Assembly: GCF_002005305.1 (NCBI RefSeq)
Contig: NZ_CP014782.1
Coordinates: 930,001-994,000 of the forward strand
Direction of reading: 5' to 3'
DNA length: 64,000 nucleotides
From: Shewanella psychrophila
GTDB lineage: Bacteria > Pseudomonadota > Gammaproteobacteria > Enterobacterales > Shewanellaceae
Positions 25,697 through 34,786 of this stretch are shown here, one piece after another (the first letter of the stretch is position 1; each line of letters opens with the position of its first letter). Below the pieces are notes generated by a model. That model was not told where the DNA came from. It did no database searches and saw nothing but the letters and a program-made list of their open reading frames with translations. The position numbers and the translations under genes were made by a program.

Positions 25697-26998
25697 TTAA
25701 ATGTCCAAGCGGTGGTGTTTGCCAATGGTAGTTTGAAAGTGCGTAAAGACCCCAGCCTCTTTGGCGAAGTAGTTCCACTTTGAAACGGAGTCGACTACTT
25801 GTTCTATCACGAGACTGGCTTCTTTTTGGAACAATTTGCCGATGATCATCAGATCATTGATATTAAAGTCATCACGCTTGCCATTAAGCGTCAGCTGGCT
25901 CTGACTGACCCAATACGAATCTGGTCTGTACGAATAAGCGATGTCAAAAGCGGGTGCTATGATCCAATCATTGTCGTGGTTGAGCATAAAGCCAAAGTTT
26001 TTGGTGTGATCATCGTTATTGCGACTCACGATGTTAAATACCATCCGTCTAAACATTTGCACAGCCTGAGACCGAGGAAGAGCCAACTGTCGCATCAACG
26101 AAAAAAGTTGTTCATAGCTATAGCCTCCCGGTATTTTGTAATCTGCATGTGCCATTGCACAGAGGGATTGATAGTGAAATTTCTTATTATGATCACGGTC
26201 AAATCGTTTGGTCATGAAATGAGCGCGATCACCGTCATGCAATAATTCACAGGGTTGCATCTCAATTCCGGCATCGAGAGCCATCAAGTAATAAGCGTAT
26301 TCCATTCTCCCATATCCTTTGGGATCCCCGAATGTTTCTTTACTAGACAGGGACTCACTCACGCCATCGAATTTCAACAGCCAATGCTCAAAACCTTGGG
26401 GTAGGGCCACTTGGCCACTCCTGATCTCTGTTCTATTTTGGTTAATGCCGATGACGGCTTTAGCGCGAGCGCCGCCCGCTGAAGTGCCGACTTGCATCAT
26501 TTCAGTTAATGCGGCTTCTTTGTCCTGCTCGAATGCAAGCTCGATACCTGCCCGTTGATCCAGCACGGTTTGCGCCATCTCCATTAATGATTGGATCTCT
26601 AACGGTGTTGATAGTTTACCCTTGTCAGTGCCATAACCGGGGGCGTACTCTAAGGCCCCCATGCCTCGATTACCAGTGTAGAGCAGACGGTCCAACGCCG
26701 TAAAATTTTCTTTGGTACGACCTTGTCGCGCCAACCAAGCATCAATCACGGCGTTACCAAAATCATCCGGTAATGTATCAGCAAATGCGCCAGGAAGTCC
26801 TTTGTAAGTCTCTGTATTAAGCCGTGGAAAGGAATAGATCTTGTCGTTTAAAGGTAAGTGAATTGGGGATATTTCGATGCCCTTATTGAGCCAACCATCA
26901 GCGTATTGAAAAGAGCATATGCCCTTATCGATAGAGAGTGCGCCAACAAGCTCACCGGCAATGTTGACTCGTGCAACGCTAGGACTCTTGTTCACCAT
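25697..26998 (-). CDS. hipA: HipA-type serine/threonine kinase toxin
   Basis: A 433-residue HipA-family kinase. The N-terminal HipA_N part contains LPGAFADTLPDDFGNAVIDAWLARQG (seen as separate segments) and the kinase core contains TSAGGARAKAV as the glycine-rich element, HWLLKFDG with the ATP Lys, and N-D329-D330-H331-T-K-N334 as the catalytic loop with Asp329, followed by APAFDIAYSY as the metal-binding Asp. E. coli HipA phosphorylates glutamyl-tRNA synthetase and induces persistence; homologues differ in target. The start overlaps the end of hipB by seven bases. All catalytic residues are present, so the toxin is probably active. Confidence 0.9.
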   Translation of the reverse strand: MVNKSPSVARVNIAGELVGALSIDKGICSFQYADGWLNKGIEISPIHLPLNDKIYSFPRLNTETYKGLPGAFADTLPDDFGNAVIDAWLARQGRTKENFTALDRLLYTGNRGMGALEYAPGYGTDKGKLSTPLEIQSLMEMAQTVLDQRAGIELAFEQDKEAALTEMMQVGTSAGGARAKAVIGINQNRTEIRSGQVALPQGFEHWLLKFDGVSESLSSKETFGDPKGYGRMEYAYYLMALDAGIEMQPCELLHDGDRAHFMTKRFDRDHNKKFHYQSLCAMAHADYKIPGGYSYEQLFSLMRQLALPRSQAVQMFRRMVFNIVSRNNDDHTKNFGFMLNHDNDWIIAPAFDIAYSYRPDSYWVSQSQLTLNGKRDDFNINDLMIIGKLFQKEASLVIEQVVDSVSKWNYFAKEAGVFTHFQTTIGKHHRLDI

Positions 26999-27372
26999 TT
27001 ATCTTCTTCCTTAATGGGACTGTGTCGGGTTAAGTGTGTGTTGGTCACGTCTGTAGTGGCACTGCGGTTTGATGCTGAGGCTCTTTTACGCTTTTTTCCC
27101 TGCTGCTTAAGTAACGCCATCGGGCTATATGTTTTTTCTGGGATGAATTCATCAACAAGCTGAAGTTGTTTTAACGCTCGAAGTACCGCGATCACCCACT
27201 GGAACTTCCCATTGCCATTGATTAGGTTCCTATAGGTTTTTCGGGTGATCCCCACCTCTTCAGCGAGTTTCTCTTGGCTGATGTTCGCTTCAAGGCGCAT
27301 CTGTTCAATTCGCGAACCAAGCTCTTGGGCGATGCCTTCGTCGGTCATCGCATAAATATTGTTAATGGGCAT
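26992..27372 (-). CDS. hipB: HipB-type antitoxin, XRE-family regulator
   Basis: A 126-residue protein. A helix-turn-helix of the XRE type runs through IAQELGSRIEQMRLEANISQ and EKLAEEVGITRKTYRNLING (about 10-55), followed by a basic, serine-rich tail. The ATG at 27372 is chosen over an upstream TTG because an AAGG site lies 8 bases before it. The typical antitoxin role is to bind HipA and to repress the operon; three spaced operator candidates lie upstream. The tail is longer than in E. coli HipB (88 residues). Confidence 0.88.
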   Translation of the reverse strand: MPINNIYAMTDEGIAQELGSRIEQMRLEANISQEKLAEEVGITRKTYRNLINGNGKFQWVIAVLRALKQLQLVDEFIPEKTYSPMALLKQQGKKRKRASASNRSATTDVTNTHLTRHSPIKEEDKW

Positions 27373-27406
27373 AAAAGTAACCTTTAATGACAATTATGAC
27401 TTTATA

Positions 27407-27509
27407 GGGTAATTATATACTCATTAATTGAAATCGCCTAAATTTAAGGTAGTGGGTATTAAGTTACCCGTTAATGGTAAATATTAGTGTTAAGGGTAAA
27501 TATTTACCC
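27407..27509. promoter_or_regulatory. Three operator candidates of the form GGGTA-N6-TACCC
   Basis: GGGTA-N6-TACTC at 27407-27422, GGGTA-N6-TACCC at 27454-27469 and GGGTA-N6-TACCC at 27494-27509, the last a perfect 16-base palindrome. Spacing is 47 and 40 bases, about four turns or more. E. coli HipB uses several TATCC-N8-GGATA sites in the same position, so these are probably HipB operators. Confidence 0.7.
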
Positions 27510-27583
27510 ATTGACAAGAGTTTATACAAAGGGGAGAGGGAAGCTTTATTGCTAACGGGCTAGTGTCGGGGAAGCTAAGAATG

Positions 27584-28040
27584 GATCCCGGAACGAGTCC
27601 GGCATGACAGAAACAGGATGATGGAATAAATTCGGGAAGACAATCAGAGGAGCGGCAGGTGACTGCAATTGAAGTCGCGCCTATGACATATCCCCTTGTC
27701 TTTCCGGCACTCTCGTTGGCCGGAATCCATTCTTTGAACTTAAAGACAAAAGCTGGATCCCGGAACGAGTCCGGGATGACAACTAAAGAAGAGTAAATAG
27801 TGCCATCTATACCTACTGTCTTTCTGGCAGGCTTGTTGGCCGGAATCCATTCTTTGAATTTAAAGCAAAAGCTGGATACCGGAACGAGTCCGGCATGACA
27901 ACTAAAGAAGAGTAAATAGTGCCATCTATACCTACTGTCTTTCCGGCAGGCTTGTTGGCCGGAATCCACTCTTTGAACTTAAAGGCAAAAGCTGGATCCC
28001 GGAACGAGTCCGGGATGACAGAAGCAGGATGACGGGACAA
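27584..28040 (-). repeat. Two-hairpin repeat array, about four units
   Basis: Units start near 27695, 27816 and 27935 (period about 120 bases) after a partial copy at 27584. Orientation is as on the right side of the window. Confidence 0.88.
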
Positions 28041-28093
28041 GTTCGGCATGACGAGATGGTCAATCAATTGGGACAGCAGCTAACTTGGGCTGT

Positions 28094-29704
28094 TTATTTC
28101 GCTTTTAGCATATCGAGGGCCACGGCTTCAGCAATTTTTATTCCGTCGATACCAGCTGATAAAATGCCTCCTGCATAACCTGCGCCTTCGCCGGCTGGGT
28201 ATAATCCTTTGGTATTGATGCTCTGATAACCTGCATTACGTTTGATTTGAACCGGTGATGAAGTGCGTGTTTCTACGCCAGTGAGCATGGCATCATCTTG
28301 GGCAAAACCGGGGATCTTCTTATTGAACGCGGGTAAGGCTTCACGGATTGATTCAATGGCAAAATCAGGCAGGCTAGTGCTGAGATCTGTCATGGTGACT
28401 TCTGGTTTATATGATGGTTCAACGTCGCCGTATGGCTTGGCTTCAACCCCTTTCAAGAAATCGCCCACTCGTTGTGCTGGAGCTTGGTAAGTACTTCCGC
28501 CTAAGATATAGGCATTACGCTCTAACTCGCGCTGTAGTGCGATACCTTGCAGCGGATCGTTATTGAAATCGCTCGGTGAAACACCCACTACAATGGCGCT
28601 GTTGGCATTACGCTCGCTGCGTGAATATTGGCTCATACCATTAGTGACCACGGCTTCGGTTTCTGATGTGGCTGCCACGACAACGCCGCCTGGGCACATA
28701 CAGAAGCTATATACCGAACGACCACTTTTACAGTGATGCACTAATTTGTAATCTGCAGCACCTAAAATCGGATGACCCGCATTGCTACCAAAGCGCGCTT
28801 GGTCAATCAGTTGCTGTTTGTGCTCAATGCGAAAACCTACCGAGAAAGACTGCGCTTCAAGGTAAACGCCTTTATCATGCAACATTTGCACTGTGTCACG
28901 TGCGCTGTGTCCAATTGCCAAGGTGACATGTTTCGAATTGATGACTTCGCCGCCATTGAGTGTCACACCAGTTACTTGATTGTCGACGATATTGATCTCT
29001 TCAACCCGGGTTTCAAAACGAATTTCACCGCCAAGCTCGATGATCTTGCTGCGCATACGTTCAACCATAGTGACTAGCTTGAATGTACCGATATGAGGCT
29101 TGCTGACATAGATAATTTCAGCTGGTGCACCAGCGGCTACGAATTCTTGTTTTACTTTTAAGCCGAGGAAGTTGGGATCTTTTACTTGGCTGTATAATTT
29201 ACCGTCAGAAAATGTCCCGGCACCACCTTCACCAAACTGTACGTTTGACTCGGTATTCAATTCACCTTTACGCCAGAAACGGAAGGTATCTTTTGCGCGT
29301 TCATGTACGGATTTACCACGCTCTAAAATGATAGGCTTGAAGCCCATTTGAGCCAGAATTAAACCGGTAAAAAGACCACATGGACCCATACCAATAACAA
29401 CGGGGCGTTCTTCTAAATCCGTAGGCGCTTGAGCGACATACTTATAACTTGTGTCAGGTGATTTTCTTACTAGTTGATCATCTTCAAATCGTGCTAACAC
29501 TTGATCTTCATCAACATTGTCAAACGTCAAATCAAGGGTATAAATCAAGGTGATTTTATTACGTTTACGCGCATCATAACCCCGTTTAAAGATATGGATG
29601 TCGACAAGCTGCTCTGTCGTGATCGACAGTTTATCAAGCACAAAATTGCGCAATGCATCATCGTCATGATCTAACGGTAATTTGACTTCGTTTAGACGTA
29701 TCAT
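28094..29704 (-). CDS. FAD-dependent oxidoreductase, COG2509 type
   Basis: A 536-residue flavoprotein. After about 90 residues of N-terminal domain the dinucleotide-binding motif VVIGMGPCGLFTGLILAQMG appears (about 101-120), followed by the FGEGGAGTFSDGKL segment and a C-terminal GEGAGYAGGI FAD contact. This set defines the conserved 'NAD(FAD)-utilising dehydrogenase' family, whose substrate is not known. An FCMCPGG stretch with two cysteines near 340 could be redox-active. The gene stands alone, between repeat arrays, with the ATG at 29704. Length and motifs are normal for the family. Confidence 0.85.
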   Translation of the reverse strand: MIRLNEVKLPLDHDDDALRNFVLDKLSITTEQLVDIHIFKRGYDARKRNKITLIYTLDLTFDNVDEDQVLARFEDDQLVRKSPDTSYKYVAQAPTDLEERPVVIGMGPCGLFTGLILAQMGFKPIILERGKSVHERAKDTFRFWRKGELNTESNVQFGEGGAGTFSDGKLYSQVKDPNFLGLKVKQEFVAAGAPAEIIYVSKPHIGTFKLVTMVERMRSKIIELGGEIRFETRVEEINIVDNQVTGVTLNGGEVINSKHVTLAIGHSARDTVQMLHDKGVYLEAQSFSVGFRIEHKQQLIDQARFGSNAGHPILGAADYKLVHHCKSGRSVYSFCMCPGGVVVAATSETEAVVTNGMSQYSRSERNANSAIVVGVSPSDFNNDPLQGIALQRELERNAYILGGSTYQAPAQRVGDFLKGVEAKPYGDVEPSYKPEVTMTDLSTSLPDFAIESIREALPAFNKKIPGFAQDDAMLTGVETRTSSPVQIKRNAGYQSINTKGLYPAGEGAGYAGGILSAGIDGIKIAEAVALDMLKAK

Positions 29705-29968
29705 CGGGTGGTTACCTAACAGGGGATATGGTTCATAATCTATGGCGCGCAGTTTACGTGATCTAGTTAAAAAATGAAATTAAAAAGGCAGCGACTATCA
29801 GTCAGATGCATTCTCTAAAGCTTATGAAGGGCAAGGGGTACGGTGGTAATTCATTCAGTCACTGAGGTCTTGCCCGAGGGGGATTTAGCATAAGCGAGTT
29901 TGAGCTCAGTATGGCGATGCGTTGTAGAAACAAAGACGGTGAGTAAAACAGATATTAAACGCACCTCG

Positions 29969-30410
29969 TCATTCCAGCATGCTTACCTACTGTCTTTCCG
30001 GCATTCCTGTTAGCCGGAATCCATTGTTTGAAAAATAAAGGCTGGAACCCTGAACAAGTCCGGGAAGACAATAAAAAGAAGATGTGATGACATCTACCCC
30101 TATCTAGTTATTCCCGTAATCTTACCACCGTCATTTCGGTATGCTTACCTATTGTCATTCCGGCACTCTTGTTGGCCGGAATCCATATTTTAGAATCTAT
30201 ATCCAAGGCTGGATCCCGGAACAAGTCCGGGAAGACAGTAATAAAGAAGATGTGATGACATCTACACTTACCTAGTCATTCCCGTAATCTTACCAACCGT
30301 CTTTCCGGTATGCTTACCAATTGTCATTCCGGCACTCTTGTTGGCCGGAATCCATGTTTTAGAATCAACATCACAAGCTGGATACCGGAACCAGTCCGGT
30401 ATGACTAGGC
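29969..30410 (-). repeat. Two-hairpin repeat cluster, three units
   Basis: Units start near 29990, 30148 and 30320, period about 160 bases because of a longer spacer (TGTGATGACATCTAC). The rest of the gap 29705-30528 holds no gene that I can support. Confidence 0.85.
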
Positions 30411-30528
30411 TGCCAAGAGTGGCTGATGATTTTGAGAGAGTAACAATCAAAGCCTCTACAGTCTTTACTATTGCCACATGCGTTTAGTTGTTAATATGCT
30501 CGGGAATTTTGTATTTCTGAGGTTGTAA

Positions 30529-33498
30529 ATGGAGCTTAGGCGACATGAGGTTGAATTTGGTTTTCTGCAAGGGCTGTTTTTTGGTAAAACGGCGCGCTTG
30601 TGTGAGCAAGGCTTAACCATTGACGGTAAATTATTCACTTACCCCAGCATTGAACAACCGGTTGAGGTGAGGGCGGGTTGGTTTACTCAGACTTTGGTGT
30701 GGGGGAGCAATAAGTTTACCTTTTTCAGGCTTATTCCGAGCAAGCCTCTGTTTAAATTCGCTAAGCACAACAGACTTATGTTTTGTAAGCCTGCTTTACT
30801 GGAAACTTATGAGAACTTGCTGGCCGATATTAGCAACTTTAATAAAGACTTTGGCCTGCATCAACGTTATTTACGCCATTCAGATCGAGCCCGTTTACAC
30901 CAAAGTTACAGTGGGAGCTTGGCCTCGTTTAAGCAAACCACGCATTTCAAAACTTTAGGTTTTGATGTCACTAAGCTCAATTGCCGACTGGCTAAGTTTA
31001 TTAAACAACCAGAGCAGTTTACTGCTAAATACAATCAATGGTGGCAGGGTAAGCAGCTAGAGGCTTATCAGGCTCTGTTTGATTCGTTAGAAGATAACCC
31101 CCTAACACCACTGCAGCGTCAGGCGTGTGTTATCGATGAAAATAATACCTTAGTGATCGCAGGTGCCGGTACAGGAAAAACCAGCACCATGGCGGCTAAA
31201 GCTGCATATCTGGTTAAGCAAGGGTTGGCCAAACCCGAAGAAATTTTAATGTTGGCCTATGGTAAAGATGCCATGGTTGAACTTAAAGAACGGGTTTATG
31301 CTACAGCTGGCCTTAATTCAGTAAAAGTCAGTACTTTCCACGGTTTAGGTAAAGAGATTATTCAATCTTACTTAGGCAATTCAACTCAAGTGTCTGTGCT
31401 TGCCAGTGATACTAAAAAGTTTACGCAATTTGTCGATCAACAGATTGACGCCATTGTCGCCGATCCTAAAATGGCCGATCCTGTTGCCGAATATTTTGGC
31501 CGTTATCTGTATCCCCAAGTCAATGAGCTGGACTTTCAAACCCAGGGCCAATATCGCTCATACCTTAAAAATAATGAGATAAGGGCCCTTTCCGGTGACT
31601 TGGTGAAGAGTTTTCAAGAGCTCACGATCTGTAATTACCTGTTTACTCACGGCATACAGTTTCAGTATGAATCTAAGTATCAGCCTGAAAATGGTGTTTT
31701 AGTGAGTGAGCCGGGTAAAAGTGTATATCAGCCTGACTTTTATATTCCGGCTCTCGATGCGTATCTGGAGCATTTTGGCATCGACAAAAACGGTAATACC
31801 CGTGCTGATATAGATAAAGTTGCCTATAACCTTAGCCGTGAATGGAAAATTGACACTCATAAACACCACAACACCTGTTTATTGCAGACGTTTAGTTGGC
31901 AAGCCGACTTGGGCGAACTGGAGCAACGTCTAGAGGCTCTGTTATGTGAGCGATGTGAGCAGGTAGGGCTGGCACAAAACCAGCTGTTTAAGCCTATATC
32001 GCCTGAAGAGGTGTTTGCCCAGGTAAAAGCTTTGGGTGTTTACCGTAATGTCAGTCGGCTAATGTCGAGTTTTCTGTCTCTTTTTAAAGCTTCGAGCTTC
32101 TCTTTAGCCGATCTTGAGCTGATTAAGGTGATGCCAGTTAGTAATAATAAGGATAAGGCTGATAAAAAAAGTACCCTTTATAATCAAGTCAGATGGAAGG
32201 CTTTTTTGCACCTGTTTAGGTGGGTGATAGCCAAGTATGAGTCGCACCTAAGCTCGCTTAAGACTTTAGATTTTTCAGATATGATCAGTCAAAGTATTGA
32301 GATGACTCAAGCCAGTGATTTTCATCAGAAGACCCAAGGTCAATTTCGTTTTAAATACATCATGGTCGATGAGTTTCAGGATATTTCTGCAGAGCGCGCT
32401 AAATTGGTGACTCAGTTGCGGGATTCAAGCCCAGGCTGTGCGCTATTTTGTGTGGGCGATGATTGGCAGGCTATTTATCGCTTTACCGGCAGCGACCTTA
32501 AGTTAACCACCGAATTTAAGCAGGTGTTTGGCGAGACTCGAGTTGTCACCTTAGACAAGACTTTTAGATTTAACGATAGGATTGAGAAGGTCGCCTCAAG
32601 TTTTATTCAGGCTAATCCGGCACAGCTTAAGAAAACCCTGACTACTCACGCTGTCAGTGATAATCCGGAAGTCTGTTTATTGATTAGCTCAAAAGAGACA
32701 GGCTTAGAGCAGGCTTTTAATAGCATTGTCGAAGCTATTAGCTCTAAGTCAACTGCTGACACTGAATCTACAAGTGTCATGGTGATCAGTCGTTTTAAAT
32801 CTTCATTAAAGGATTTAAGTGTTTGGCAGAAGCGTTATTCACAGTTACAGATATCTGGTTTTTCTGCCCATGGCTCAAAAGGTAAGCAGGCCGACTTTGT
32901 TATCGTGCTCGATGTGAATGATGACAAGTATGGTTTTCCGAGCAAGATAGCTAGCGATCCTATTTTAGAAGCTCTGCTGCCAAAACTAGATACTTATGCC
33001 TATACCGAAGAGCGCCGCTTGTTTTATGTCGCCTTATCTCGTGCTAAGAAGACGGTATTTGTTCAAGCTGAACTTGGTAAAGAGTCTGTTTTTGTGAAAG
33101 AGCTACGTACTTTTAATAACGATGTTCGCTGTTATCTCAGCGATCTTGCGCCTATGTATATTGAGTCTTTATCTTGCCCCGACTGTAAGGAAGGCAAACT
33201 TATTCCCACACAAGGGCGCTACGGCCTTTATTACACTTGCTCATTAGGCAAACATTACTGTGACACTAAGTTAGACGCGTGCACATCCTGTAAAAGCGCC
33301 CCTATGTTACGTAATGAAACCCATCACATTTGCGCATCTGCCCAATGTGACCACCAGCTACAAGTTTGCCCTGAATGTGTTTCTGGCAAGCTTGTCAAGC
33401 GCACCAACAGTAAAAGCGGTAAGGAGTTTTTAGCTTGTAGCCTGCACCGAATGAAAGATGCGAATAGCTGTCAATATACGAGTAGTTTGGTGGGTTAA
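30529..33498 (+). CDS. helD: HelD-type helicase IV with inserted PD-(D/E)XK-like segment and C-terminal zinc ribbons
   Basis: A 989-residue superfamily 1 helicase. The first 180 residues resemble the HelD N-terminal region, Walker A is AGAGTGKTST with Lys217, Walker B is MVDEFQDIS, and VGDDWQAIYRF, HGSKGKQADFV and EERRLFYVALSRAKK supply the later motifs. E. coli HelD has 684 residues; the extra length comes from two parts. One is an insertion at about 340-470 with QPD403FYIP and YLE414HFGID, which looks like a PD-(D/E)XK nuclease fold but with Phe where the Lys is expected. The other is a tail (about 880-985) with repeated CPxC/CxxC zinc-ribbon motifs like those of topoisomerase I. A GAGG site precedes the ATG. 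Role: DNA repair or recombination. Confidence 0.88.
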   Translation: MELRRHEVEFGFLQGLFFGKTARLCEQGLTIDGKLFTYPSIEQPVEVRAGWFTQTLVWGSNKFTFFRLIPSKPLFKFAKHNRLMFCKPALLETYENLLADISNFNKDFGLHQRYLRHSDRARLHQSYSGSLASFKQTTHFKTLGFDVTKLNCRLAKFIKQPEQFTAKYNQWWQGKQLEAYQALFDSLEDNPLTPLQRQACVIDENNTLVIAGAGTGKTSTMAAKAAYLVKQGLAKPEEILMLAYGKDAMVELKERVYATAGLNSVKVSTFHGLGKEIIQSYLGNSTQVSVLASDTKKFTQFVDQQIDAIVADPKMADPVAEYFGRYLYPQVNELDFQTQGQYRSYLKNNEIRALSGDLVKSFQELTICNYLFTHGIQFQYESKYQPENGVLVSEPGKSVYQPDFYIPALDAYLEHFGIDKNGNTRADIDKVAYNLSREWKIDTHKHHNTCLLQTFSWQADLGELEQRLEALLCERCEQVGLAQNQLFKPISPEEVFAQVKALGVYRNVSRLMSSFLSLFKASSFSLADLELIKVMPVSNNKDKADKKSTLYNQVRWKAFLHLFRWVIAKYESHLSSLKTLDFSDMISQSIEMTQASDFHQKTQGQFRFKYIMVDEFQDISAERAKLVTQLRDSSPGCALFCVGDDWQAIYRFTGSDLKLTTEFKQVFGETRVVTLDKTFRFNDRIEKVASSFIQANPAQLKKTLTTHAVSDNPEVCLLISSKETGLEQAFNSIVEAISSKSTADTESTSVMVISRFKSSLKDLSVWQKRYSQLQISGFSAHGSKGKQADFVIVLDVNDDKYGFPSKIASDPILEALLPKLDTYAYTEERRLFYVALSRAKKTVFVQAELGKESVFVKELRTFNNDVRCYLSDLAPMYIESLSCPDCKEGKLIPTQGRYGLYYTCSLGKHYCDTKLDACTSCKSAPMLRNETHHICASAQCDHQLQVCPECVSGKLVKRTNSKSGKEFLACSLHRMKDANSCQYTSSLVG

Positions 33499-33519
33499 AA
33501 TAGTTGAGATGACACACAC

Positions 33520-34065
33520 TTCGTCATTCCGGTATGCTTCTGGCCGGAATCTAGCTTTTAAATCAACATAAGAGCTAAAAATGGATACCGGAACAAGTCC
33601 GGTATGACAGTAAATGATGACATCCTTACTCACCTTGTCATTCCGGCACGCTTGTTGGCCGGAATCTATTCTCTGCCTCAAGATATAAGCTAAAATGGAT
33701 ACCGGAACAGGTCTGGTATGACGGTAAATGATGACATCCACACCCACCTCGTCATTCCGGTATGCTGCTGGCCGGAATCTATTCTCTGCCTCAAGATATA
33801 AGCTAAAATGGATACCGGAACAGGTCCGGTATGACGGTAAATGATGATATCTACACTCACCTTGTCATTCCGGCATGCTTATTGGCCGGAATCTACTCTC
33901 TGCCTCAAGATATAAGCTAAAAAAATGGATACCGGAACAGGTCCGGTATGACGGTAAATGATGACATCCACCTTGTCATTCCGGCACGCTTGTTGGCCGT
34001 AATCTACTCTCTGCCTCAAGATATAAGCTAAAAATAGATACTGGAACAAGTCCGGTATGACACAT
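33520..34065 (-). repeat. Tandem array of five repeat units, period about 113 bases
   Basis: Units begin at 33523, 33637, 33751, 33863 and 33975. Each holds TTCCGG..CCGGAATC, the linker CTGCCTCAAGATATAAGC, ATACCGGAAC..GTCCGGTAT and a spacer GTAAATGATGACATC. The linker is specific to this array, so the units arose locally by duplication. Confidence 0.9.
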
Positions 34066-34129
34066 TATTTGTACTTTTGATAAATAGGTTAAAGATTACT
34101 GTGACAATACTCTATGTACAGTCTTTAAA

Positions 34130-34309
34130 TTACCCTCTAATCCTTTTTAGAACACGTCGGTAGATGAAGTAAGCTCCAATCGTGACAATGATGAAAGGGA
34201 CGACAGTTACTGCAATATTGAACATTAGTTTAGTCACCGGAATGATGATGAGAGTTGCTAGGATTAATACGGCTAAGGTGACTAATGCGATAAGGGTAAT
34301 TTGATTCAT
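34130..34309 (-). CDS. Small two-helix membrane protein (59 residues)
   Basis: A short frame that starts at ATG 34309 with an AGGAAAG ribosome site and ends at TAA 34130. The product has two hydrophobic segments, about residues 4-24 and 31-50, with a positively charged tail (YRRVLKRIRG) that places the C-terminus in the cytoplasm. No family is recognised. The helical hydrophobic pattern, ribosome site and clean stop argue for a real gene. It stands alone between a repeat array and the LysR gene. Confidence 0.65.
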   Translation of the reverse strand: MNQITLIALVTLAVLILATLIIIPVTKLMFNIAVTVVPFIIVTIGAYFIYRRVLKRIRG

Positions 34310-34697
34310 GACTTTCCTGATTTGATTTTAACTTACAGCGATTACAGCCTATTTACTTTGTGTGCAGCTACTCATTTCACCTGTCTGTTGATTCTTTATG
34401 ACAGAAAGATTATTAAACCAAGCTTACTGCACGAAACAAGGTCTAACAGATTGATATTATTATCACAGGCTTATCTTATTTATCCCTTAATTTAGTTTAA
34501 AAAATGATACTAAACTGAGAAGCTAGGATAATACTTCGTTAATGGAGCAGAGACGGTGGTCAAGCAAGGACTATGCTGTTGCTGGAAGTGTAATAATGAC
34601 CATTCGTTTGAGATCTAAACTGGTACTTGCCGTATGAGCTGTTAAAGCAAAATGGTGTCTCGGGAGTGTTCCTCTTTCGTCTCTCTGGTATTCTTAC

Positions 34698-34765
34698 CTA
34701 CAGTCATTCTGGCAGGCTCGTTGGCCGGAATCCATGTTTCTATATCGAGAGTAAAGCTGATCCCG
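34698..34765 (-). repeat. Two-hairpin repeat, decayed single copy
   Basis: GTCATTCTGGCAGG..GGCCGGAATC followed by a shortened second hairpin (GATCCCGGAATGA). The rest of 34310-34786 shows no supported gene. Confidence 0.75.
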
Positions 34766-34786
34766 GAATGATTAGACTGTGCCTTA

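Noticed and set aside
27490..28067. Open frames of 84 and 159 codons before the FAD oxidoreductase
   Set aside because: Same repeat-derived peptides as in the 24.6-25.4 kb array; no ribosome site.
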